From JAZGBC01 sp036444495 (GTDB taxonomy: Bacteria; Pseudomonadota; Alphaproteobacteria; Kiloniellales; J153), in contig JAZGBC010000142.1 of NCBI GenBank assembly GCA_036444495.1, forward strand, positions 1-10,724: a stretch of 10,724 nucleotides of DNA, given 5' to 3'. The notes beneath the pieces were generated by a model that was given only the letters and a program-made list of their open reading frames with translations, had not been told where the DNA came from and made no database searches. Within the stretch, counting starts at the first letter, position 1. The number at the start of each line of letters is the position of its first letter. Of the stretch, positions 5,254 through 10,640 are shown piece by piece. A program made the translations under genes and the position numbers.

Positions 5254-6792
5254 ATGCGCTCCCTCGGAAACATATCGCTGAAGAAGAAGATCACGGTGCT
5301 GATCCTTGCGACCAGCTGCATCGTGCTGTTTCTGTCTTCCTCGATCTTCGTCGGCAGCCAAGTCCTCACCTACAAGCGCCAGACCGTGGGCGAGCTGAGC
5401 GCGGTCGCCGAGATCATCGCCAACAACGTCACCGCCGCCGTCGTCTTCGACGATCCCGCCTCCGCCGAGGAAACGCTGTCGGCCCTGCGCGCGCGTCCGG
5501 CCATCGCGACCGCGCGAATCTACCTAGACGACGGCACGCTCTTTGCGGAATACCGCGCCAGCCGATTCCAGGAAGAGCCGGGCGATACCAGCGAGCCGTC
5601 CCTCGCCACCGCCGCCGGCCAGCCGGACAGCACCTTCGAGCCGGCGGAGAACTACAGGCTGGAATTCCTGAAGGGCTATGTCGACCTGCACGCCCCGATC
5701 CGGCTCGACGGCGATCTGGTGGGGACCCTCTTCCTGCGCTCGGATCTGGCGGAGATGTACGACATCATCAACGCCTACCTGGTGCTTGCCGCGGCCGTGA
5801 TCCTGGGCCTGATCATCGTCGCCTTCCTGCTCGCCTCGCGCCTGCAGCAGATCGTCACCCAGCCGATCCTGAACCTTCTGGGCACCATGCAGGAAGTGTC
5901 CAACGACAAGGATTACTCGGTCCGGGCCGAGAGCCAGGGCTCGGACGAGTTGGGCCGGTTGACCGACGGCTTCAACGAGATGCTGGAGAAGATCCAGCAG
6001 CACGACGAGAGATTGCAGACGGCCCTGCAGGAGGCCCAATCGGCCAGCCGGGCCAAGTCCGAGTTCCTGGCCAACATGAGCCACGAGTTGCGCACGCCGC
6101 TGAATGCCATCATCGGCTTTTCCGAGATCATCAAGAGCGAGCTCCTGGGGGCGATTGGCGTCGACCGCTACCGCTTCTACGCCCAGGACATTTTCGAAAG
6201 CGGCCATCACCTGCTCGAGGTCATCAACGACATCCTGGACATCTCGAAGGTCGAGGCCGGCGAGTTCGAGCTAAGTGAGGACGTGACCGACCTGCACGAT
6301 CTCGTCGATCAATCGATCCGCCTAGTGCGCGAGCGCGCCCAGTCCGCCACGCTAAAACTGGTGGTCGAGACCGATCCGGAGTTGCCGAACCTCTTCATCG
6401 ACCCGCGCCTTATCAAGCAGAGCCTGATCAACCTGCTGTCCAACGCCATCAAGTTCACGCCCGCGCCCGGCAGCGTCACCCTGCGCGCCGCTCTCGACCC
6501 GGACGGCTCGGTCTCGATCTCGGTCGCCGACACGGGCATCGGCATCGCCGAGAAGGACATCCCGAACATCCTGCAACCCTTCGCCCAGGTGGAAAGCGCC
6601 TTTGCCCGCAGCCATCAGGGCACGGGCCTTGGCCTGCCGCTGACCAAATCCTTCATCGAGGCCCACGGCGGCTCCATGGAGGTCACCAGCACACTCGGCG
6701 AAGGCACGACGGTCACGCTGCGCTTCCCGCCCGAGCGGGCGATCAAGGCCCCCTGCGCGCCTTACTCCCCGGCGGCCAAGGACTCGGCCTAG
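5254..6792 (+). CDS. Membrane sensor histidine kinase with CHASE8-like periplasmic domain
   Basis: Inner-membrane hybrid-free histidine kinase of 512 aa. Seen, in order: TM1 at about 12-33; a periplasmic domain of about 140 residues resembling CHASE8, with VAEIIANNVTAAVVFDDPASAEETL and IATARIYLDDGTLFAEYRAS; TM2 at about 174-195; HAMP at about 197-249; a short coiled coil; then HisKA with SEFLANMSHELRTPLNAIIGF and phospho-acceptor H277. The ATPase domain has an N box with N397 (INLLSNAIKF), G1 box DTGIGI from D426, F box PFAQV, and G2 box GTGLGL from G456. All catalytic motifs are present, so the kinase should be active. The dimerisation helices (GVDRYRFYAQDIFESGHHLLEVINDILDISKVEAG) resemble the PleC/DivJ kinases of alphaproteobacteria. 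There is no receiver domain and no response regulator nearby. The ATG at 5254 has no strong Shine-Dalgarno and lies 18 nt after yfiR, implying coupling. The YfiR protein is its likely periplasmic ligand or inhibitor (inference from the YfiR-YfiN pair). Confidence 0.92.
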   Translation: MRSLGNISLKKKITVLILATSCIVLFLSSSIFVGSQVLTYKRQTVGELSAVAEIIANNVTAAVVFDDPASAEETLSALRARPAIATARIYLDDGTLFAEYRASRFQEEPGDTSEPSLATAAGQPDSTFEPAENYRLEFLKGYVDLHAPIRLDGDLVGTLFLRSDLAEMYDIINAYLVLAAAVILGLIIVAFLLASRLQQIVTQPILNLLGTMQEVSNDKDYSVRAESQGSDELGRLTDGFNEMLEKIQQHDERLQTALQEAQSASRAKSEFLANMSHELRTPLNAIIGFSEIIKSELLGAIGVDRYRFYAQDIFESGHHLLEVINDILDISKVEAGEFELSEDVTDLHDLVDQSIRLVRERAQSATLKLVVETDPELPNLFIDPRLIKQSLINLLSNAIKFTPAPGSVTLRAALDPDGSVSISVADTGIGIAEKDIPNILQPFAQVESAFARSHQGTGLGLPLTKSFIEAHGGSMEVTSTLGEGTTVTLRFPPERAIKAPCAPYSPAAKDSA

Positions 6793-6881
6793 CCAATCAT
6801 TTTCGGAAAAACCGCCCCCGGGCCCGCCGAACCGGGGCCTTGGCGCTGCGTGAACTCGAAGCCGCCTTCGGCGGCCCGGGC
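6793..6881. other. Convergent gap with hairpins, no clear terminator
   Basis: Between the kinase stop and the stop of the small minus-strand frame lie two inverted repeats: CCCCGG with CCGGGG (around 6817-6838), and GCCGCC-TTC-GGCGGC (around 6861-6875). Neither is followed by a T tract on either strand, so termination by them is only possible, not shown. Confidence 0.3.
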
Positions 6882-7007
6882 CTAGTCGCGGCGGGAATGT
6901 CGCCGCTGCCAAGTCTGCCAGGATTGCCAGCCCGACCGCGCGACCGGGTAGATCACCAGCACCGCTATGAGAGCAAAAATGACGCCGGTGAATATGTCGG
7001 AAATCAT
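6882..7007 (-). CDS. Candidate 41-aa single-pass membrane peptide
   Basis: Hypothetical small protein, no family recognised. From the ATG at 7005-7007 it reads MISDIFTGVIFALIAVLVIYPVARSG, then a Trp/Arg-rich tail with WQSWQTWQRRHSRRD. Seen: one strong hydrophobic helix (residues about 5-24) followed by a positively charged end, which predicts N-out/C-in insertion in the inner membrane. Support for it being real: a near-consensus sigma70 promoter on the same strand (7048-7076), a GGGGG-A run about 11 nt before the ATG, GC-rich codon choice in the tail matching neighbouring genes, and no competing gene on the other strand. The frame stays open upstream to a TTG at 7133, but that extension crosses the promoter and AT-rich DNA. 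It is convergent with the kinase. Function unknown. Confidence 0.45.
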   Translation of the reverse strand: MISDIFTGVIFALIAVLVIYPVARSGWQSWQTWQRRHSRRD

Positions 7008-7047
7008 GACGCGGTTTTCCCCCGCATAACTTCCCGAAACGAGGCTA

Positions 7048-7076
7048 ATTATCGCCCATATACTAGCGGTTATCAA
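7048..7076 (-). promoter_or_regulatory. Promoter for the small membrane peptide
   Basis: Minus strand: TTGATA (7071-7076), spacer of 17 bp, GATAAT (7048-7053); five of six bases match in the -10 and four of six in the -35. Transcription would start near 7041, about 33 nt before the ATG at 7007. Confidence 0.5.
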
Positions 7077-7145
7077 CGCGTGATTTGGCGGGAGTGTTTT
7101 CTGCTTGAGAATAATTATACTTTTATTTACCAACGACTTAGGGCT

Positions 7146-7166
7146 TTATCCACAGGGTTATCCACT
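7146..7166 (+). promoter_or_regulatory. Two tandem DnaA boxes
   Basis: TTATCCACA at 7146-7154 is a perfect match to the strongest DnaA-box consensus (TTATNCACA). TTATCCACT at 7158-7166 differs at the last base only. They are in the same orientation, 12 bp apart start to start, with an AT-rich tract (7105-7133) on one side. A poorer TTATCAACG lies at 7070-7078. DnaA binding would fit either transcriptional control of the flanking genes or an origin/titration site. Confidence 0.55.
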
Positions 7167-7377
7167 ACTTGCGCGGCGCCTGTCACCGATTTAGCACAGC
7201 GCCAAGGCCCCCATGCCGTCCCCGGCGCCGTAAATCGACCCAATCCCAGGATTTTATGACTATAAATCAAACGCTTACATGGACCGTGGGTTAACCGGGC
7301 GGAAAGCCATCTGGCCTATCCTCACTCTAGGGGAAGGGACGTGCGCGGCCGGGCCAAGGCGAACCCCGGGGAGGATC

Positions 7378-7962
7378 ATGCGGATCGAACGGCGCAACGG
7401 CGGCTCGCCCCGGAGCGATCGACTGCGGGACGAGCTCAAGGAGATCCTGACCGGCGGCGGCGACGGCCGGCCGGTCTGCGGACCCGCCTGCCCGCGGCCG
7501 GAGCCGCGCAACTGTTCGCGCGATTGCCCGGAAATCCCCTACGCGCTGTCCGGCGACCCGGACAACTACCCCCTGGAGCCGCGCATCGCGCCCCTCGTCT
7601 TCGAGCTCAAGCGCCTCGAGGTCTTCCATCCCTGCTGGTCCTGCGAGGGCCACAACCACGACGACGGGACGCTGTGGAAGCTCCCGCGGGTCTGGTTCTA
7701 CTGCCATTCGCTCATCCATCTGCGGGTGCTGGCCGGCAGCCTGAAACAGCTGCGCTTCGACAAGAAGCTGAGCGTGCCCTGGCAGGTCGTGGTCACCCAT
7801 TCCGACACGGAGAACAGCGACACCACCTTCTCCCTGGAACCCTGCCTGGGGCAGGCGCCGGTCCGCCTCGCCGCGCTGCAGAAGGACATCGACATCATCT
7901 CGGCGCACCTGCGCGACGTGGTGTTCCACGAGGCGCGCAAGCTGTCCCAGGCGGCGGGGTAG
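7378..7962 (+). CDS. Uncharacterised cysteine-rich protein (possible metal binder)
   Basis: Hypothetical cytoplasmic protein of 194 aa; I do not recognise a named family. Seen: no signal peptide or membrane segment; a cysteine cluster C34-x3-C38-x7-C46-x3-C50; a second set C86-x2-C89 in HPCWSCEGHNHDDG, where His84, His92 and His94 are close; then KLPRVWFYCHSLIH with C109 and H110; and one more Cys in FSLEPCLG. The spacing suggests a Zn or Fe-S site (inference). The C-terminal part is helical and charged (LAALQKDIDIISAHLRDVVFHEARKLSQ). The ATG at 7378 is chosen because GGGGAGG lies 3 nt upstream, a rather short spacing; the in-frame ATG at 7279 would add 33 residues of unlikely sequence. The next gene begins 38 nt after the stop on the same strand with a good ribosome binding site, so the two probably form an operon. 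Confidence 0.75.
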   Translation: MRIERRNGGSPRSDRLRDELKEILTGGGDGRPVCGPACPRPEPRNCSRDCPEIPYALSGDPDNYPLEPRIAPLVFELKRLEVFHPCWSCEGHNHDDGTLWKLPRVWFYCHSLIHLRVLAGSLKQLRFDKKLSVPWQVVVTHSDTENSDTTFSLEPCLGQAPVRLAALQKDIDIISAHLRDVVFHEARKLSQAAG

Positions 7963-8000
7963 TTCGAGAACGCTTAGGCAATTCCAGGGAGGTTGGGGAC

Positions 8001-8732
8001 ATGGGGGTCAAGCCAGGCATCGGGCCGAATCAATTTGCCGGCTTTCACCGCGCGCCCGAGGCGCCGGTCACGGGCCGCGTGAACGGCAGCGCCTACACCG
8101 CGCGCATCGCCATCCCGGACTACGCCGGGCGCATCGCCCGGTATTACGGCGTCGATCCGCGGGACGCCGGGGTGCCCTTCGGCTTCCGCCACTTCGGCGT
8201 GATCGTCGAGTTCGACAAGCCCATCGAGCTCGAGCTCTACGACGGGGAGCGGGTGCTGGACGCGGGCCTGCGCGGCATCGTCGAAAGCTTCGGCCCCCTG
8301 GTGCTCAGGAACGCCTATCTGCCGGAGCGCAGCCGGGTGGACGGCCAGCGCAACATCTTCGAGAACCTGCGCTTCCACATCGACCGCGGCTCGACGCAGG
8401 AGGACTGCTACTCGCTGTTCTGGCGCGATCCCTTCGACCCGGCGCAGCGGGCCCCGCGCAGCTCCTCCACCCTCATCCTGGCCAACCTGGTGGCCTACCT
8501 GCAGGCGCTCAAGGAGGGCGGCGGGCCGCACGCCTTCAAGCAGCTCTACCGCATCTTCGTGGAAGAGGACGTGGCCGCGCTGGTCGGCGAGATCATGGTC
8601 GAGCAGCCCTGGCAAGCGCCCGAGGGCACGGGTGAGATCACGATCCTGGACAACAGAACGGTCCTGCACGCCAGCTACTACGCGCGGGCCCAGGACAAGG
8701 GCTATCCCATCGCGGTGCGGTATTTGTTCTGA
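8001..8732 (+). CDS. Putative Fe(II)/2-oxoglutarate-dependent oxygenase-like protein
   Basis: Hypothetical protein of 243 aa. I place it tentatively in the TauD/clavaminate-synthase-like jelly-roll oxygenases. Seen: an HxD pair in LRFHIDRGSTQEDCYSLFWRDP (H126, D128); a distal histidine in ILDNRTVLHASYYAR (H223), a context typical of the second metal His in TauD-like enzymes; and Arg240 in the final VRYLF, 17 residues on, at the place where the family binds the 2-oxoglutarate carboxylate. The N-terminal FGVIVEFDKPIELE to IVESFGPLVLRNAYLP resembles the start of the fold, where PLVLRN recalls G-x-hydrophobic-R-x. It is shorter than TauD (about 280 aa) and the HxD-to-His gap is shorter too, so it could be a degenerate or divergent member. 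The ATG has AGGGAGG 8 nt upstream. It follows the cysteine-rich gene by 38 nt. Substrate unknown. Confidence 0.72.
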   Translation: MGVKPGIGPNQFAGFHRAPEAPVTGRVNGSAYTARIAIPDYAGRIARYYGVDPRDAGVPFGFRHFGVIVEFDKPIELELYDGERVLDAGLRGIVESFGPLVLRNAYLPERSRVDGQRNIFENLRFHIDRGSTQEDCYSLFWRDPFDPAQRAPRSSSTLILANLVAYLQALKEGGGPHAFKQLYRIFVEEDVAALVGEIMVEQPWQAPEGTGEITILDNRTVLHASYYARAQDKGYPIAVRYLF

Positions 8733-8784
8733 GGGGGGAAACCTGGCCGCCGCCTGCGCCCGGGCGGGGGATTTCCCCAGCTTA

Positions 8785-8809
8785 CGTGGCCCCCCCCCCC
8801 CGCGCCACG
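8785..8809. repeat. 12-C homopolymer in the loop of a small inverted repeat
   Basis: An uninterrupted run of twelve C (8790-8801) lies between the oxygenase-like gene and tRNA-Leu. It is flanked by CGTGGC (8785-8790) and its complement GCCACG (8804-8809), so most of the C tract would be the loop of a 6-bp hairpin. It is outside any gene I support. Such tracts slip in replication and are also prone to sequencing error. Confidence 0.8.
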
Positions 8810-8824
8810 GTCGCGCGAAAACCT

Positions 8825-8911
8825 TGGTGCCCCCGGAGGGACTCGAACCCCCACCCGGTTACCCGGAACAGATTTTGAGTCTGTCGCGTCTACCAGTTCC
8901 GCCACAGGGGC
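8825..8911 (-). tRNA. tRNA-Leu (anticodon CAA)
   Basis: Reading the minus strand from 8911: acceptor GCCCCTG pairs with CGGGGGC near the 3' end, followed by discriminator A and an encoded CCA (8825-8827). The D arm holds GGTAGACGC, typical of tRNA-Leu. The anticodon stem ACAGA/TCTGT encloses the loop CTCAAAA, so the anticodon is CAA, reading UUG. A long variable arm (TCCGGGTAACCGGG) marks a class II tRNA, and the T arm contains GGTTCGAGTCC. Total length is 87 nt including CCA. It is on the opposite strand from its neighbours and has its own promoter. Confidence 0.97.
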
Positions 8912-8920
8912 AGCGGCGGC

Positions 8921-8948
8921 ATGATAGACGAGGCTGCGGCCTTGGCAA
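8921..8948 (-). promoter_or_regulatory. Promoter of tRNA-Leu
   Basis: Minus strand: TTGCCA (8943-8948), a 16-bp spacer, TATCAT (8921-8926). The mature 5' end of the tRNA is 9 nt past the -10, so the primary transcript would have only a very short leader. Confidence 0.5.
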
Positions 8949-9188
8949 CACTCGGGTCACGGCCCGGCCCGGCCCCGCCGCAGGGGCCCGGGACAGGCGC
9001 CCGGGGCGGCGCCCGAAAAGCCCCGGTCCCGGACCCGGCGCGAAAACCGCCTAAAACCGTCAAAAATGTAGGGTCTTTGCGGCTAACCGTTTGCGATCGG
9101 GAGAATTTAATGGCCTGGGCACCCGATATCCGCTAAGACTTTATGGCTATTCGGACAGGGTCGGAAGCGTAGCGTTCGAGGTTGTTGA

Positions 9189-9392
9189 ATGAATGAATGG
9201 CGCCGCGGAGACACGTTCCGTTGGCCAATTCGTAAAGACATTGCCCCCGCGACGGCACGGGCAGCTTCCCTTCCAAAAGAGATCGCCAATCAACGTGACG
9301 CCCGGCGTCTCCGCCGGACGTGGGGCATGGAGACGGGAGCGCAAATATCCCGTCCCAAGGGAGAACGAAAAAAACAGGGTCAGGTTGAATAG
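9189..9392 (+). CDS. Possible 67-aa upstream ORF in the cold-shock leader
   Basis: Begins MNEWRRGDTFRWPIRKDIAP and is very basic (many Arg and Lys). It has GAGG 7 nt before the ATG and stops 13 nt before the cold-shock ATG, a spacing that would allow coupling. No family recognised and no membrane segment. The frame covers the leader hairpins, so it may be a chance ORF in a structured RNA. Listed because of its ribosome binding site and position. Confidence 0.2.
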   Translation: MNEWRRGDTFRWPIRKDIAPATARAASLPKEIANQRDARRLRRTWGMETGAQISRPKGERKKQGQVE

Positions 9393-9405
9393 AGGAATCC
9401 GGAGT

Positions 9406-9903
9406 ATGACGGACGATCAGGCTGCGGCACAGATGGACATCACCCATCGCGAGATCAACGCGGTGGTCAAGTGGTTCAATCCGGTCAAGGGCTTTGGCTT
9501 CGTGGAGCCGAACGACGGCTCGGCGGACGCCTTTCTGCACATCTCGGTCATCCAGAGGGCGGGGCTTCGCCAACTGCCCCAGGGGGCCACGATCATTTGC
9601 GACCTCTGTGGGGGCCAGAAGGGACCGCAGGTCGCTACGCTCCACAGCGTCGAATCCATGCCCGAGGCGCCGGAGCCGCCGCCCGAGGGAGAAGCGACGG
9701 AGGTCGAGGGTACGGTCAAGTTCTATAACCGGGCCAAGGGCTTCGGTTTCGTCATCCCGGACGACGGCACGCGGGACGTCTTCGTCTCCGCCCGCGTGCT
9801 GGAACTCGCCGGCATCGAGAACCTGGGGCCCGACCAGCGCGTACGCATGATGACCCGCGAGGGCCAAAAGGGACCCATGGCCGACAGCGTCGAGACCATC
9901 TGA
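9406..9903 (+). CDS. Cold-shock protein with two cold-shock domains
   Basis: Single-stranded nucleic-acid-binding protein of 165 aa, probably acting as an RNA chaperone or regulator in the cytoplasm. Seen: domain 1 (about 17-83) with VKWFNPVKGFGFV, RNP1 K28-V33, and RNP2 AFLHIS (42-47). A Pro/Glu-rich linker (MPEAPEPPPEGEATE, 85-99) follows. Domain 2 (about 100-165) has VKFYNRAKGFGFV, RNP1 K111-V116, but a diverged RNP2, VFVSAR (125-130), in which the usual His is Ser128. Tandem-domain proteins of this size are common in alphaproteobacteria, unlike the single-domain CspA of about 70 aa in enterics. The ATG at 9406 has AGAGG 10 nt upstream; an in-frame ATG at 9193 would add 71 residues that do not resemble the family. 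It is probably a single-gene unit with a long leader. Confidence 0.95.
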   Translation: MTDDQAAAQMDITHREINAVVKWFNPVKGFGFVEPNDGSADAFLHISVIQRAGLRQLPQGATIICDLCGGQKGPQVATLHSVESMPEAPEPPPEGEATEVEGTVKFYNRAKGFGFVIPDDGTRDVFVSARVLELAGIENLGPDQRVRMMTREGQKGPMADSVETI

Positions 9904-10045
9904 CGTTTCAGACAATGAACTAGAGGGCGGCCCCGCACAGCCGCGGCGGCCGCCGCGTAGCCCCTGCGGCCTTTCGGTTGCTCCGTTGCACCGCGGCTGC
10001 TACTTGGGGCGGATCGCATGACCGCCTTTCGGGGATTCGCCCGCC
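9904..10045. other. Gap after the cold-shock gene with a 16-bp GC palindrome
   Basis: A perfect palindrome CGCGGCGG-CCGCCGCG (9942-9957) lies 39 nt after the stop. No T tract follows it, so a rho-independent terminator is not established. The rest shows no gene; the ATG at 10018 opens a frame that is only the shadow of the next gene. Confidence 0.4.
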
Positions 10046-10627
10046 GTGCTTCGCCCCTTGTACGACTGGACCATGCGCCTGGCCGGCCACCGCCACGCGC
10101 TCTGGGCCCTGGCCGCGGTCTCTTTCATCGAAAGTTCGGTCTTCCCGATTCCGCCGGACATCCTGATCATTCCCATGATCCTGGCCACGCGCGAACGTGC
10201 TTGGCGCATCGCGGCGGTCGCTACCGTTGCCTCGGTCCTGGGCGGTTTCCTGGGCTACGCCATCGGCTCGGCCCTGTTCGAGGCCGTGGGCCGGCCGCTG
10301 TTGGAATTCTACGGCAACGTGGAGAGCTTTCGCGAGTTCCAGGAGCTTTACAAGGAGTGGGGAACTTGGATCGTGGCGGGCGCCGGGTTCACGCCCTTCC
10401 CCTACAAGGTGATCACCATCGCCAGCGGGGTCGCGGACATGGACCTCTTCCAGTTCGCCCTTGCCTCGGCAGTCTCGCGCGGGGCGCGCTTCTTCCTGGT
10501 GGCGGCGCTACTGTGGCGCTTCGGGCCACCGATCCGAACCTTCATCGAGACCTACCTGCCGCATCTGGCCTGGGCCGCTTTCGCCGTGCTGCTGGGCGGC
10601 TTCCTGGCGGTCCGCTATGTGTTCTGA
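10046..10627 (+). CDS. YqaA/DedA-family membrane protein
   Basis: Polytopic inner-membrane protein of 193 aa in the DedA (SNARE-associated, VTT-domain) superfamily, YqaA branch. DedA proteins are linked to membrane lipid homeostasis and, for some members, lipid or undecaprenyl-phosphate transport; the role of this one is unknown. Seen: ALAAVSFIESSVFPIPPDILIIPMIL (about 20-45), the family's acidic and proline-rich re-entrant motif; VASVLGGFLGYAIGSALFE; GAGFTPFPYKVITIASG, the matching second re-entrant segment; VSRGARFFLVAALLW with the conserved Arg; and a C-terminal helix HLAWAAFAVLLGGFLAVRYVF. The GTG at 10046 (LRPLYDWTMRLAGH) matches the usual N-terminus of this branch; the Shine-Dalgarno is poor, and the ATG at 10073 is the alternative. 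A probable dsbB follows 13 nt after the stop, so the two are likely co-transcribed. Confidence 0.9.
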   Translation: MLRPLYDWTMRLAGHRHALWALAAVSFIESSVFPIPPDILIIPMILATRERAWRIAAVATVASVLGGFLGYAIGSALFEAVGRPLLEFYGNVESFREFQELYKEWGTWIVAGAGFTPFPYKVITIASGVADMDLFQFALASAVSRGARFFLVAALLWRFGPPIRTFIETYLPHLAWAAFAVLLGGFLAVRYVF

Positions 10628-10640
10628 CGGGCGGCGAGGG

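Larger units (their letters stand above)
7008..7377. other. Divergent intergenic region between the small peptide and the Cys-rich protein
   Basis: About 370 bp without a convincing gene. From left to right: leader and promoter of the minus-strand peptide, an AT-rich tract (7105-7133), the DnaA-box pair, a GC-rich stretch, and then TATAAA (7261-7266) without a good -35, which could be a weak promoter for the plus-strand gene at 7378. A plus-strand ATG at 7279 is in frame with that gene but has no ribosome binding site. Confidence 0.45.
8912..9405. other. Long region upstream of the cold-shock gene, probably including a structured leader
   Basis: About 490 bp. The left end is the tRNA-Leu promoter. 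From about 9060 on it looks like a 5' leader for the cold-shock gene, though I find no convincing sigma70 promoter. It contains two mutually exclusive hairpins, GACGC-CCG-GCGTC (9297-9309) and CCGGCG-TCTC-CGCCGG (9302-9317). A third perfect hairpin, GACGGGA with TCCCGTC around a 9-nt loop (9332-9354), lies 51 nt before the gene. At 9187-9199 three ATG codons overlap in all three frames (a GAAT repeat), with a GAGG 7 nt before the first. The frames they open are 67 codons (9189-9392), an extension in phase with the cold-shock gene, and 12 codons (9197-9235). Leader regulation is known for cspA genes of enteric bacteria; here it is inference. Confidence 0.5.

Noticed and set aside
5524..6210. 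228-codon frame antisense to the histidine kinase
   Set aside because: Shadow of the kinase frame; it has no start signals and its composition mirrors the complementary codons.
7048..7166. The chromosomal replication origin
   Set aside because: Only two good DnaA boxes and no typical origin-neighbouring genes; kept as a DnaA-box finding but not called as oriC.
9193..9405. N-terminal extension of the cold-shock protein from an ATG at 9193
   Set aside because: The added 71 residues are basic and unlike the family, and a well-placed AGAGG precedes the ATG at 9406.
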